From the NCBI RefSeq assembly GCF_046224405.1, contig NZ_JBJXRK010000003.1, forward strand, positions 62,001 to 126,000: 64,000 bases of DNA, read 5' to 3'. A program made the translations under genes and the position numbers. Positions within the stretch are counted from its first letter, which is position 1. Each line of letters begins with the position of its first letter. Positions 44,197-53,690 of the stretch are shown here, piece after piece. A model generated the notes under the pieces. It saw only the letters and a list, made by a program, of their open reading frames with translations, did not search any database and had not been told where the DNA came from. The DNA comes from Gudongella sp046224405 (GTDB lineage Bacteria > Bacillota > Clostridia > Tissierellales > Tissierellaceae).

Positions 44197-44460
44197 ATGA
44201 GTGCAAGAAAAATTCCACTGAGAAAGTGCATTGCATGTAATGAAATGAAGCCTAAGAAAGAATTGGTACGAGTAGTAAAGAATAAGGAAAACGAGGTAAG
44301 TGTTGATCTAACGGGAAAGGCAAATGGAAGAGGTGCATATATATGCCCTACCATTGAATGCTTTGAGGAGGCTTACAGAAATAAGAAGTTTCAGAGAGCC
44401 TTACAGACAGAAATAACTGAAGAGATATACTCCAGATTAAAGAACGTCATAGAGAAATAA
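44197..44460 (+). CDS. ylxR: YlxR family RNA-binding protein (RNase P modulator RnpM)
   Basis: YlxR proteins bind RNA; the Bacillus member is reported to modulate RNase P (RnpM). The 87-residue protein has RKCIACNEMKPKKELVRVV (residues 9-27) and the GRGAYICP motif (about 49-56), both typical. TTGGAGGAA precedes the ATG. It lies in its standard place between nusA and infB, but the L7Ae-like gene ylxQ that usually follows is missing. Confidence 0.94.
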   Translation: MSARKIPLRKCIACNEMKPKKELVRVVKNKENEVSVDLTGKANGRGAYICPTIECFEEAYRNKKFQRALQTEITEEIYSRLKNVIEK

Positions 44461-44493
44461 AGGATCACCTTAAACAAACAGGAGGTGCAAGGT

Positions 44494-46545
44494 ATGACAA
44501 AAGTAAGAATTTATGAACTAGCAAAAGAACTCAATATGTCCAGTAAAGCTTTGATGGAGAAAATTGAAGGACTTGAATTAAAAATCAACAGTCATATGAG
44601 TTCAATTGAAGATGAAGAAGCACAGCTTATCAAGGAGCTATTGACAGAGGAAAAGCCAGAAGATAAAACTGACATTGAAGATGAAGCTGATTTTTTAGAT
44701 GAAGATGAAAAGCCTAAAGTAAAAAAACCAAAGAAAAAGCAACAAAAAATTGAAGAGACTCCAATAGAAAAAGAGGAAAAAAATATCGAAAAGAAGACTA
44801 TTGAAATTGAATCAGAAGTAATTGTAAAAGACCTAGCTGAAATGATAGGGGTTAATGCTTCGCAGATCATAACAAAGCTAATTGGTCTAGGCGTTATGGT
44901 TAATCAGAATCAAGCCATAGACAGCGAAATTGCATCAATTGTAGCAGATGATTTTAATGTGGAAGTAAAGGCTCTTGAGCCTGAAGTTGAGCAAACAGAG
45001 GAAGATTTACTGGATTATGATGATGAACCAGAGGACATGCTGCCAAGACCTCCAGTTGTAACTGTTATGGGACACGTAGACCATGGTAAGACATCATTAT
45101 TGGATGCAATCAGGCACACAAATGTAACTGATAAAGAGGCTGGTGGAATTACTCAGCATATTGGTGCATATGCAGTCAATGTAAACAACAAGAAAATAGT
45201 ATTTTTGGATACACCGGGACATGAAGCATTTACATCAATGAGAGCAAGAGGTGCAAGTGTAACAGACGTTGCGATCCTAGTGGTAGCAGCTGATGATGGA
45301 GTAATGCCACAGACCGTGGAAGCAATAGCTCACGCGAAGGCAGCCGGCGTTCCAATAATTGTAGCAATCAACAAAATTGACAAACCAGATGCAAACCCTG
45401 ACAGAGTGAAGCAGGAGCTTGCTGACAATGGACTGGTCCCAGAGGATTGGGGTGGAGATACAATTATTGTGCCAGTTTCAGCAATCCAAAGGACGGGAAT
45501 AGAGGATTTGCTTGAAATGATACTATTGGTGGCCGACATGCAGGAATTAAAAGCTAATCCTGAGAGAAGGGCTGTAGGAACAATTATTGAAGCACAGCTA
45601 GACAAGGGGAAAGGACCTTTGGCAACGGTACTTGTTCAAAAGGGAACGTTACATGTTGGCGATATGGTAGTTTCAGGTTTGGCTAGTGGACGTATTAGAG
45701 CAATGCTGGATGAAAAGGGCAAGAATGTTAAGAAGGCAACTCCGTCAATACCAGTTATGATTTTGGGACTGTCAGAAGTTCCAAATGCAGGAGACCTACT
45801 GTTTGCAGTTGAAAATGAAAAAGCAGCAAGAAACTTGGCAGATGCAAGAAAAAATCAGTTAAGAGAGGCTCAGATGAAGCAATCATCAAAGGTTTCACTA
45901 GATGATTTGTTTGAAAAAATTAAGCTTGGAGAGGTCAAGGATCTTAATATAATCGTCAAGGGTGACGTTAGAGGATCAATAGAAGCACTTAGCCAATCAC
46001 TGAACAAGCTGGACACTGAAGAGGTAAGGGTCAATCTAATACACGGTGGAGTCGGTGGAATTACCGAAAGTGATATTATGCTGGCATCAGCTTCAAATGC
46101 AATTGTTATTGGGTTTAATGTCAGACCAAACCTTAATGCTATAGAAGTTGCTAAAAAAGAAGATGTTGACATTAGAACCTACAGAATAATATATGAAGCC
46201 ATAGAGGATATTCAAGCTGCTGTAAAGGGGATGCATGCACCAAAGATAGTTGAGGAAATACTTGGACGTGCTCAGGTTAGAGCAACCTTCAGGCTGCCCA
46301 ATGGAAATACCATCGCTGGAATATATGTTGTAAGTGGCAAGATTACCAGGAATGCGAATATCAGACTGCTAAGGGACGATGTTGTCATTTTTGATGGTTC
46401 AGTGTCATCGCTGAAGAGATTCAAAGATGATGCCAAAGAGGTTTTAACTGGTTTTGAGGCTGGTTTGGGACTTGAGAACTTCAATGACATTAAAGAGGGA
46501 GACAATCTTGAGGCATATGTCCTGAAGGAAGTCAAAAAAGATTAG
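44494..46545 (+). CDS. infB: Translation initiation factor IF-2
   Basis: IF-2 is the GTPase that positions initiator tRNA and joins the subunits. The 683-residue protein has an N-terminal IF2N-like helix (TKVRIYELAKELN), a Lys/Glu-rich linker (about 50-110), a second IF2N motif, the G domain with VMGHVDHGKTSLLDAIR (about 190) and DTPGHEAFTSMRARG, and the C-terminal domains binding fMet-tRNA. The ATG at 44494 follows GGAGGTG; the GTG at 44485 is inside that site. It is shorter than the long Bacillus IF-2 forms because the linker is short. Confidence 0.97.
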   Translation: MTKVRIYELAKELNMSSKALMEKIEGLELKINSHMSSIEDEEAQLIKELLTEEKPEDKTDIEDEADFLDEDEKPKVKKPKKKQQKIEETPIEKEEKNIEKKTIEIESEVIVKDLAEMIGVNASQIITKLIGLGVMVNQNQAIDSEIASIVADDFNVEVKALEPEVEQTEEDLLDYDDEPEDMLPRPPVVTVMGHVDHGKTSLLDAIRHTNVTDKEAGGITQHIGAYAVNVNNKKIVFLDTPGHEAFTSMRARGASVTDVAILVVAADDGVMPQTVEAIAHAKAAGVPIIVAINKIDKPDANPDRVKQELADNGLVPEDWGGDTIIVPVSAIQRTGIEDLLEMILLVADMQELKANPERRAVGTIIEAQLDKGKGPLATVLVQKGTLHVGDMVVSGLASGRIRAMLDEKGKNVKKATPSIPVMILGLSEVPNAGDLLFAVENEKAARNLADARKNQLREAQMKQSSKVSLDDLFEKIKLGEVKDLNIIVKGDVRGSIEALSQSLNKLDTEEVRVNLIHGGVGGITESDIMLASASNAIVIGFNVRPNLNAIEVAKKEDVDIRTYRIIYEAIEDIQAAVKGMHAPKIVEEILGRAQVRATFRLPNGNTIAGIYVVSGKITRNANIRLLRDDVVIFDGSVSSLKRFKDDAKEVLTGFEAGLGLENFNDIKEGDNLEAYVLKEVKKD

Positions 46546-46556
46546 AGGTGTGACAA

Positions 46557-46934
46557 ATGAATGAAAAAAGAATAAACCGAATTTCCGAGGAAGTTAAAAA
46601 GGTCGTTTCCGATCTTATTCAAAATGAGATCAAGGATCCTAGAATAAGCGGTATGCCCAGTGTAAATAAAGTTAGTGTAACCAAGGATCTTAGATTCGCC
46701 AAGATATATATATCTGTTTTGGGAAGTGAAGAGGACAAGGAAAGCACCATAGAAGGGCTTCAAAGTGCCAAGGGTTTTGTTAGAAAGGAAATCGGAAACA
46801 GAATCAATCTGAGACATGTTCCAGAGCCGATATTTATGCTGGATGAAAGCATAGAGCAGGCACTCTATATGTCGAAGCTTATTGAAGAAGTTAACAGAGA
46901 CTCAAAGGAGGACTCTGATGCTAAGAAAGAGTGA
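46557..46934 (+). CDS. rbfA: Ribosome-binding factor A
   Basis: RbfA binds the immature 30S subunit near helix 1 and is important in cold. The 125-residue protein starts NEKRINRISEEVKKVVSDLI and has the KH-like core DPRISGMPSVNKVSVTKDL and AKIYISVLG. AGAGGTGTGACAA precedes the ATG. The next gene starts 17 bases before its stop, indicating translational coupling. ylxP, which sits before rbfA in Bacillus, is absent. Confidence 0.96.
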   Translation: MNEKRINRISEEVKKVVSDLIQNEIKDPRISGMPSVNKVSVTKDLRFAKIYISVLGSEEDKESTIEGLQSAKGFVRKEIGNRINLRHVPEPIFMLDESIEQALYMSKLIEEVNRDSKEDSDAKKE

Positions 46935-47886
46935 TCTTGATGCCCTTAAAGCTGATATAGAGACCAGTGAAACAATAGCCGTTGTCTCCCACATGAATCC
47001 AGATGGAGACAACCTGGGCTCCCTCTTGGCTGCAGGGCTATCCCTTGAAAAAGCGGGTAAAAGTATTTTGTTTGTAAAGGCAGACATAATACCTGAAGAC
47101 TACAGATTTCTACCGGGAATCGAAAAGTTGGAAGCTGTGGATGATGAAATCCAAATGATAGACCTTTTGATGGTTTTAGACAGTAGTGATCCGGATAGAC
47201 TGGGTGAAAATAAAATTCTTCTTGATAAATCCAAGAAGGTAGTAAATATAGACCATCACATAAGCAATACTGAGTATGGGGATATTAACATAGTTATGCC
47301 AGAGTTATCATCTACCGGGGAGATTTTATTCGCATTGCTGCTCCAAATGGAAATGCCAATTAATATCGATATTGCTTCCTTGATCTATATAGCCATGAGT
47401 ACCGATACAGGTAGATTTACCTATCAGGGTGTTAATGGCAGAACCCATGAAACTGTTGCAAAGCTGTATGATTACGGTATTGATGCCTATGGATTAAATA
47501 CCAAGCTATATCAAAGAAGAAGCTTAAAAAGAACAAAGCTATTCATAGAGGCAATATCAAAAATGGAGCTGTACAATGACAACAGGATCGGTCTTGTAAA
47601 AATCACAGGGAAGATGCTTGATGAAACTGGAACATCTATGGATGACACAGAAGGCATCGTTGAGTTCATAAGGGATACAGATTCAGTGGAGGCAGCATGT
47701 CTTTTGAAGGAAATTGATGAAAATGTTGTTAAAATAAGCTTGAGAACAAAGAATAGTGTTGATGCCAATAAGGTATGCAGCAGCTTCAACGGTGGAGGAC
47801 ACAGCAGGGCATCAGGTGCCACGGTTGAGGATACCATCGACAATGTTGAAAAAAGGTTGATAGAAGAGATAAACAAGTATCTATAG
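46918..47886 (+). CDS. nrnA: DHH/DHHA1 phosphoesterase, NrnA-type (nanoRNase/pAp phosphatase)
   Basis: NrnA degrades 2-5 nt RNA fragments and dephosphorylates pAp. The 322-residue protein has the DHH-domain motifs SHMNPDGDNLGSLLA (about residues 23-37), LDSSDPDRLG and NIDHHISNT, and the C-terminal DHHA1 motif FNGGGHSRASGA (about 291-302). The ATG at 46918 is preceded by AAGGAGG at 6 bases and overlaps rbfA. Its place between rbfA and truB is the common Clostridial one; in Bacillus nrnA lies elsewhere. Confidence 0.94.
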   Translation: MLRKSDLDALKADIETSETIAVVSHMNPDGDNLGSLLAAGLSLEKAGKSILFVKADIIPEDYRFLPGIEKLEAVDDEIQMIDLLMVLDSSDPDRLGENKILLDKSKKVVNIDHHISNTEYGDINIVMPELSSTGEILFALLLQMEMPINIDIASLIYIAMSTDTGRFTYQGVNGRTHETVAKLYDYGIDAYGLNTKLYQRRSLKRTKLFIEAISKMELYNDNRIGLVKITGKMLDETGTSMDDTEGIVEFIRDTDSVEAACLLKEIDENVVKISLRTKNSVDANKVCSSFNGGGHSRASGATVEDTIDNVEKRLIEEINKYL

Positions 47887-47903
47887 ATAAGCAGGGTGAG
47901 TTG

Positions 47904-48794
47904 ATGAATGGAATAATTAACTTTTTCAAACCAGCTGGTATGACTTCTCACGACGCAGTTGCATATTTCAGAAGACTACTTGGCACAAAAAAGGTAGGAC
48001 ATACTGGGACCCTGGATCCAATGGCTACAGGTGTTCTCCCAATTTGTGTGGGTAAGGGGACAAAAGTATCTGAGTATCTACTTGGGGTTGATAAGGAATA
48101 TATTGCAGAGCTTACTTTGGGGACTTCATCCGATACCCAGGATAGAACAGGTACTGTGATAAATTCTTCAGATGAAATTGTGAGTGAGACTCAAATCAAA
48201 CAGGTATTCGAATCGTTCAGAGGAGAGATATACCAGGTCCCACCTATGTATTCTGCAAAGAAAATAGGGGGTAGGAAATTATATGACCTTGCCAGAAATG
48301 GTATCGAAGTGGAGAGAGAACCAAGAAAAATAAATATCAAGGATATTAGGATTCTACACAATCAGGATAACAGGAAGATAACCTTCTATACAAGGTGTTC
48401 AAAGGGGACCTACATTAGGACAATATGCAATGACATAGGAGAACTCCTAGGAACATATGGACACATGTCCTACCTTTTAAGGGTTGGAGTGGGAGATTTC
48501 AAGATAGAAGATTCCTACGGCATGGATACTCTTAACGAAATGGATAAGGATGCTCTTGTAAATATAATTCAGCCTATGGATAATGCCATACTTTTTATGG
48601 ATAGCGTTAATCTAGATGATAGATACTACAAACCCTTGACCAATGGAGTAAGGGTTGAGTTAAACAAAAAATTAGAAGTGGATACAAACAAGCTGCATAG
48701 AATATATGTTTCAAATGAATTTATAGGTATTGGAAATATCATTGAAGAAAATGACAGAAAAACACTAAAAATGGAAAAAGTATTGATCAGGTGA
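47904..48794 (+). CDS. truB: tRNA pseudouridine55 synthase TruB
   Basis: TruB makes pseudouridine 55 in the T loop of tRNA. The 296-residue protein has INFFKPAGMTSHD at the N-terminus and GHTGTLDPMATGVLP with catalytic Asp38, then KGTYIRTICNDIGELLG. The ATG at 47904 follows GGGTGAG; a TTG one codon earlier is an alternative. ribF follows after 4 bases, as is usual. Confidence 0.96.
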   Translation: MNGIINFFKPAGMTSHDAVAYFRRLLGTKKVGHTGTLDPMATGVLPICVGKGTKVSEYLLGVDKEYIAELTLGTSSDTQDRTGTVINSSDEIVSETQIKQVFESFRGEIYQVPPMYSAKKIGGRKLYDLARNGIEVEREPRKINIKDIRILHNQDNRKITFYTRCSKGTYIRTICNDIGELLGTYGHMSYLLRVGVGDFKIEDSYGMDTLNEMDKDALVNIIQPMDNAILFMDSVNLDDRYYKPLTNGVRVELNKKLEVDTNKLHRIYVSNEFIGIGNIIEENDRKTLKMEKVLIR

Positions 48795-48798
48795 GAAA

Positions 48799-49725
48799 AT
48801 GGAAATTATAAGGATTAACAATACAGATGAAACCAGGTTCGAGACATCTCTCGCATTGGGGAATTTTGACGGTGTCCACATAGGTCATCAAAAGCTCATA
48901 AAATCAATGATAGAAACCGCAAATAGGTCTAATCTTCATCCATCAATGATGATATTTGAGAACCACACAAAATCATTTGTATTCAAAAATGGACCCAGAC
49001 TAATCAATAGTAATGTTCAAAAAAATAGATTCCTAGAGAAGCTGGGAGTTAAGACGCTTTACACAATGAAGTTTGATGATGAAATAATGAAACTTAGTCC
49101 ACAGGAGTTTGTGAGATCTATATTGTATGGAAAGCTTAACTGTAGAGCAATCACTGTTGGACCTGACTATAAATTTGGATATAAGGCTCAGGGAGATGTA
49201 GATCTTTTGATTTCACTTAGCAAGGAACTAGGAATAAAGACTGAGATCATTCAACCGGTATACCATGATGATATACTGGTAAGCAGTACTCGAGTAAGAG
49301 ATCATTTGACAGATGGGGAAATTGTCGAAGCCAATAGATTGTTGGGTAGACCCTTTAGTGTAATTGGGGAGGTTATTCACGGCAAAGGTTTGGGGAAAAA
49401 ACTCGGTGTCCCAACTGCTAACATAAGACCAATGGACAAGTATGTAATACCGAAAAAAGGTATATATATGACATATACCGTTATAGATGGAAAAACCTAT
49501 CCCAGTGCAACGAATATTGGAGTTAATCCAACATTTGATGAGGTAGACCTTAAAATAGAAAACCACATTATTGGCTTTGATGATGAAATCTATGGAAAGG
49601 AAATCGAGATATTCTTCCTTGAATATATAAGACCTGAAAAGAAATTTGACTCAGTGGAGGATCTCAAGAGTAGAATGCATGAGGATATCAGGTATATCAA
49701 ACAAAAATCCGATTTACATTTATAG
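48799..49725 (+). CDS. ribF: Bifunctional riboflavin kinase/FAD synthetase
   Basis: RibF phosphorylates riboflavin to FMN and adenylates FMN to FAD. The 308-residue protein has the N-terminal nucleotidyltransferase ALGNFDGVHIGHQKLI (about residues 21-36) and VGPDYKFGYKAQGD, followed by the riboflavin kinase domain from about 185 with GKGLGKKLGVPTANI. CAGGTGAG precedes the ATG. Its last codons overlap the promoter proposed for rpsO. Confidence 0.96.
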   Translation: MEIIRINNTDETRFETSLALGNFDGVHIGHQKLIKSMIETANRSNLHPSMMIFENHTKSFVFKNGPRLINSNVQKNRFLEKLGVKTLYTMKFDDEIMKLSPQEFVRSILYGKLNCRAITVGPDYKFGYKAQGDVDLLISLSKELGIKTEIIQPVYHDDILVSSTRVRDHLTDGEIVEANRLLGRPFSVIGEVIHGKGLGKKLGVPTANIRPMDKYVIPKKGIYMTYTVIDGKTYPSATNIGVNPTFDEVDLKIENHIIGFDDEIYGKEIEIFFLEYIRPEKKFDSVEDLKSRMHEDIRYIKQKSDLHL

Positions 49726-49741
49726 CAAAGTATGTTAAACT
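49713..49741 (+). promoter_or_regulatory. Promoter of rpsO
   Basis: TTTACA (49713-49718) and TAAACT (49736-49741) are 17 bases apart and overlap the end of ribF. Transcription would start near 49748. Confidence 0.6.
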
Positions 49742-49752
49742 TTAAATGTTAA

Positions 49753-49805
49753 GGATTACCTTTGGCAATGCTTGTCGTTCCTCGGCGCCTGCATAGCTGA
49801 TGGTG
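49753..49805 (+). promoter_or_regulatory. Structured leader of rpsO (candidate S15 autoregulatory RNA)
   Basis: GC-A-ATGC (49765-49771) pairs with GCAT-A-GC (49791-49797) through an A-A mismatch and encloses GTCG/CGGC (49774-49777 with 49783-49786). Several distinct S15-binding leaders are known in Firmicutes; which class this is cannot be judged by eye. Confidence 0.45.
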
Positions 49806-49832
49806 TACAAAAAAATATTTGGAGGTGCAAAA

Positions 49833-50099
49833 ATGTTAACAAGAGAAGAAAAAGACAAGATTATGGAAGAGTATAAAATGCACGAAGGTGATACTGGATC
49901 ACCAGAAGTACAGGTTGCACTGCTTACTCACAGAATCAATTCTGTAAACGAACACTTGCAATCACACAAGAAAGACCATCACTCAAGAAGAGGTCTGCTG
50001 AAAATGGTTGGACAGAGAAGAAATCTACTAAGATATTTACAGAATAAGGATATTGAAAGATATCGTTCTTTAATTGAAAAGCTTGGCATCAGAGGTTAA
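49833..50099 (+). CDS. rpsO: 30S ribosomal protein S15
   Basis: S15 binds the central domain of 16S rRNA early in assembly. The 88-residue protein has the family core HEGDTGSPEVQVALLTHRIN and DHHSRRGLLKMVGQRRNLLRYL. The ATG at 49833 follows TGGAGGTGC; an earlier GTG-type start would place a leader segment in frame. It lies between ribF and pnp and is closed by a hairpin after the stop. Confidence 0.98.
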   Translation: MLTREEKDKIMEEYKMHEGDTGSPEVQVALLTHRINSVNEHLQSHKKDHHSRRGLLKMVGQRRNLLRYLQNKDIERYRSLIEKLGIRG

Positions 50100-50100
50100 T

Positions 50101-50130
50101 TAGAGCGGGACTTCCCGCTCTATTAGTTTA
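50101..50130 (+). terminator. Hairpin terminator after rpsO
   Basis: TAGAGCGGG (50101-50109) pairs perfectly with CCCGCTCTA (50114-50122) around ACTT. The tail TTAGTTTATT is only moderately T-rich. Confidence 0.72.
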
Positions 50131-50181
50131 TTAGACTATATATTTCGACACACAAATTAAGAACTTACAAGGAGGTAATTT

Positions 50182-52299
50182 ATGGAAAGAAGATTCCACT
50201 ACACCTTGGCAGGAAGAGAATTGACTATAACCACTGGAAAAGTGGCTGAACAGGCTAGCGGAGCTTGTTTGGTACAATACGGAGACACCGTGACAGTGGT
50301 AACAGCAACTCAATCCAAGAAACCAAAAGAAGGATTAGATTTCTTCCCGCTTAGCTGTGATTATGAAGAGAAGTTGTATTCAGTTGGAAAAATACCAGGT
50401 GGATTCATCAAAAGAGAAGGTAGACCTAGTGAAAAGGCGATTTTGACATCAAGATTGATTGATAGGCCAATAAGACCCTTGTTCCCTGATGGCTTCAGAA
50501 ATGAGGTGCAGGTAGTTGCAACTGTGCTGTCAGTAGACCAGGACAGTAGCCCAGAAATTGCTGCTATGATTGGTTCATCGATTGCATTGTCAATATCAGA
50601 CATCCCATTCGACGGGCCTACAGCATCTGTAAACGTAGGGTTGGTGGATGGAGAGATCATCATAAACCCAGATAGCAAGCAAAGAGAGATTTCCGAATTG
50701 GATTTGGTTGTATCGGGAACAAAGGATGCAATTATGATGGTGGAAGCAGGCGCCAAGTTTGTATCAGAGGAAACCATGCTTAACGCAATACTTACAGGTC
50801 ATGCTGAGATAAAGAGGCTATGTGAGTTTATCGACGGTATCGTAGCTGAAGTAGGTAAGGAGAAGGTTGAGTATCAGGTATTCCTACCAGATGATGAAAT
50901 ACGATTAAAAGTAGAAGAAGTTGGCAAGGAAAAACTTGCTCAAGCTCTTAATACTGAAGATAAAGTAGAGAGAGAAGAAAAATTATCATTGGCAAAGGAT
51001 GAAATACTCCAGGAGGTTTTGGAGGCTTTCCCTGAAGGTGAAAAGCACATAAGAGAAGTGATTGGTAATATAATTAAAAGCAATGTTAGAAAGCTAATAA
51101 CAGAAGAATCAAGAAGACCTGATAATAGAGAGCTTGATGAAATAAGAGATATTAGTTCAGAGGTAGGTCTTCTACCTAGAGTACACGGTTCTGGTTTGTT
51201 TAATAGAGGTCAGACCCAGGTTCTAACAATTGCGACATTGGGTGCTTCAAGTGATGTTCAAATAATCGATGGTCTTGGTGATGACGAATCCAAAAGATAC
51301 ATGCATCATTACAACTTCCCAGCTTATTCAGTTGGTGAAACCAGACCTATGAGAGGACCTGGAAGGCGTGAAATCGGACATGGGGTGCTGGCAGAAAGAG
51401 CACTTGAACCTGTCATTCCTTCGGAAGATGAGTTCCCTTACACTTTGAGATTGGTTTCTGAAGTTCTCAGCTCCAATGGGTCGACTTCTCAGGCAAGTGT
51501 TTGCGGCAGCACACTGGCACTTCTAGATGCAGGGGTTCCGATAAAGGCTCCAGTAGCTGGAATAGCCATGGGATTAATCAAGGAGAATGATAATGTTGCA
51601 ATATTGACAGACATTCAGGGTCTAGAGGATCACCTTGGAGATATGGACTTCAAAGTAGCAGGAACTAGTGAAGGAATCACTGCTATCCAGATGGACATCA
51701 AGATTTCTGGCATTAGTGAGGAGATCATGAGAGTAGCACTTGAAAAAGCAAGAGTTGCCCGACTGTATATCCTTGAAAGAATGGCAGAAACAATAGCACA
51801 ACCTAGAGAGGAAATGTCACCATATGCACCAAGAATACAGACATTGCAGGTGCATCCTGACAAAATCAGAATGATTATTGGGCCAGGTGGAAAGGTAATA
51901 AACAAAATTATCGATGAAACTGGAGTCAAGATTGATATTGATGATACTGGAAAAGTGTCCATTGTATCAAATGATGGAGAAGGAAGCAGAAGAGCTATCG
52001 AAATGATAGAAACCATAATTAAGGAAGTTGAAGCAGGAGAGATTTATAAAGGCAAGGTTACCAAGATAATGAATTTTGGAGCCTTTGTAGAGGTACTACC
52101 CGGCAAAGAAGGACTTGTTCACATATCTCAACTTGCAAAGGAAAGAGTCAATAAGGTAGAAGATGTTGTTTCTGTCGGAGATGAGATAATGGTTAAAGTC
52201 ATGGAGATTGACAAACAAGGTAGGATTAACCTTTCTAGAAAAGTGCTTCTTAAGGAAGAACCAAAAACTGAAGAAGATACTGAAAACAAAGATAAATAG
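50182..52299 (+). CDS. pnp: Polyribonucleotide nucleotidyltransferase (PNPase)
   Basis: PNPase degrades RNA 3' to 5' by phosphorolysis. The 705-residue protein has two RNase PH-like domains (about 10-230 and 310-545; the second with GSGLFNRGQTQVLTIATLG and the catalytic GTSEGITAIQMDIK region), then a KH domain (about 555-615; MIIGPGGKVINKII) and an S1 domain (about 620-690; GKVTKIMNFGAFVEVLPG). AAGGAGGTAAT precedes the ATG. The rpsO-pnp order is near universal. No convincing promoter was found in the 82-base gap beyond the hairpin. Confidence 0.98.
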   Translation: MERRFHYTLAGRELTITTGKVAEQASGACLVQYGDTVTVVTATQSKKPKEGLDFFPLSCDYEEKLYSVGKIPGGFIKREGRPSEKAILTSRLIDRPIRPLFPDGFRNEVQVVATVLSVDQDSSPEIAAMIGSSIALSISDIPFDGPTASVNVGLVDGEIIINPDSKQREISELDLVVSGTKDAIMMVEAGAKFVSEETMLNAILTGHAEIKRLCEFIDGIVAEVGKEKVEYQVFLPDDEIRLKVEEVGKEKLAQALNTEDKVEREEKLSLAKDEILQEVLEAFPEGEKHIREVIGNIIKSNVRKLITEESRRPDNRELDEIRDISSEVGLLPRVHGSGLFNRGQTQVLTIATLGASSDVQIIDGLGDDESKRYMHHYNFPAYSVGETRPMRGPGRREIGHGVLAERALEPVIPSEDEFPYTLRLVSEVLSSNGSTSQASVCGSTLALLDAGVPIKAPVAGIAMGLIKENDNVAILTDIQGLEDHLGDMDFKVAGTSEGITAIQMDIKISGISEEIMRVALEKARVARLYILERMAETIAQPREEMSPYAPRIQTLQVHPDKIRMIIGPGGKVINKIIDETGVKIDIDDTGKVSIVSNDGEGSRRAIEMIETIIKEVEAGEIYKGKVTKIMNFGAFVEVLPGKEGLVHISQLAKERVNKVEDVVSVGDEIMVKVMEIDKQGRINLSRKVLLKEEPKTEEDTENKDK

Positions 52300-52305
52300 A
52301 ACCAG

Positions 52306-52340
52306 AACATGAACCTTAAATCGGTTCATGTTTATTTTTG
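52306..52340 (+). terminator. Intrinsic terminator after pnp
   Basis: AACATGAACC (52306-52315) pairs perfectly with GGTTCATGTT (52323-52332) around 7 bases and runs into TATTTTTG. Confidence 0.9.
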
Positions 52341-52369
52341 TTAACAAATGTGTTAATAATTGATAAAAT
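52341..52369 (+). promoter_or_regulatory. Promoter of the M16 peptidase gene
   Basis: TTAACA (52341-52346) and TAAAAT (52364-52369) are 17 bases apart, starting immediately after the pnp terminator. Confidence 0.6.
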
Positions 52370-52399
52370 AGAATTTGAGATCGACATTTGGAGGAATTA

Positions 52400-53674
52400 A
52401 TGTATACAGTAAAGAAGTTAGAAAATGGAATAAAAGTTATAATGCATCAAATTCCCTATTTGAAATCAGCAACCATTGGGATTATTGTAAACAGTGGATC
52501 TTTTTTCGAAGACAAGGAAAACAATGGAGTATCCCATTTTATCGAGCATATGCTGTTCAAGGGTACAAAAAGGAGAACAGCTAGGGAGATAGCGGAGGCA
52601 ATGGATGACATCGGAGGTCAGGTAAATGCATTTACAAGTAAGGAACATACCTGTTTTTATGGAAAGGTCATAGACGAACACCTACCAATTGCCATAGATG
52701 TACTTGGAGATATGATAACAAACTCCACTTTCAATGAAAATGAGATTCAAAAGGAAAAGGGAGTTATAATAGAAGAAATTAACATGTACAAAGATTTTCC
52801 CGAAGATTTGGTTTTTGAAATGCTGACAGAACAAACCTATCGGGATATTAGCCTTGCCTATCCAATACTTGGTACAACTGACTCAGTCAATACCTTCAAT
52901 AGAGATATAATCTATTCATATTTCATCAAAAAATATGTACCGGAGGACATGGTAGTTTCAGTTGTCGGAAGCTTCTCTGAGGAGCAGGTCATTGAACTGC
53001 TCAACAAAGAGCTTGGTACCTTTAACAGAAACAGCAAGGGAGATGAGAATATTCCTTCCTATGATTTTGATGCTGGGCGTTCAATTATGGGCTTGTATAA
53101 AGATATTGAACAGCTTAATATTGCCATGGGATTTCAAGGTCCATCCACATATTCGGATGATATTTTCCCAATGATGATTGTAAACAACATACTGGGAGGA
53201 ACAATCAGTTCCAGACTGTTCCAGGAAATAAGGGAGAATAGAGGACTGGTATATACAATCGAATCCTCGCTAACATCCTACAATGGTGCTGGAATGTTGT
53301 CAATTTATGCTGGTTTGACCAAGGACAATTTACATTCCGTGTCAGAACTTATCAAGTATGAGATTAATCAGCTCAAGAAAAATCTTATATCTGCTAAAGA
53401 GCTTGAGAAATCCAAGGAGCACCTTAAAGGAAGCTACATTCTGAGTCTGGAAGGCACTTTTAGCAAAATGTACGAAATGGGGAAAAACCTTTTGCATGGC
53501 AGACCAATAGAGACTCCAGAAATTGTACTTGAACACATCAACAATATCAGGATGGATGATATTGAGAGAGTGGTTCAGAAGTATCTTTTGTGGAATCAAA
53601 TGAATATTGCATATGTAGGTCCTGTTAAGAATGTCGATAAATTAAATGAAGAACTGAAATCAATTTTTGAATGA
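52400..53674 (+). CDS. M16 family zinc peptidase (insulinase-like, YmxG/MlpA type)
   Basis: The 424-residue protein is an insulinase-type peptidase. The inverted zinc motif HFIEHMLFKGT (about residues 45-55; HxxEH) and the downstream Glu in KGVIIEEINMYKD are present, so the catalytic site looks intact; the C-terminal M16C domain has LGGTISSRLFQEIRENRG. ATG 52400 follows GGAGGAATTA; the TTG at 52388 is inside that site. The substrate is unknown. The pnp-M16 order matches Bacillus (ymxG), where the polysaccharide deacetylase gene ylxY stands between; that gene is absent. Confidence 0.94.
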   Translation: MYTVKKLENGIKVIMHQIPYLKSATIGIIVNSGSFFEDKENNGVSHFIEHMLFKGTKRRTAREIAEAMDDIGGQVNAFTSKEHTCFYGKVIDEHLPIAIDVLGDMITNSTFNENEIQKEKGVIIEEINMYKDFPEDLVFEMLTEQTYRDISLAYPILGTTDSVNTFNRDIIYSYFIKKYVPEDMVVSVVGSFSEEQVIELLNKELGTFNRNSKGDENIPSYDFDAGRSIMGLYKDIEQLNIAMGFQGPSTYSDDIFPMMIVNNILGGTISSRLFQEIRENRGLVYTIESSLTSYNGAGMLSIYAGLTKDNLHSVSELIKYEINQLKKNLISAKELEKSKEHLKGSYILSLEGTFSKMYEMGKNLLHGRPIETPEIVLEHINNIRMDDIERVVQKYLLWNQMNIAYVGPVKNVDKLNEELKSIFE

Positions 53675-53690
53675 TGGGAGGAATTATCAA

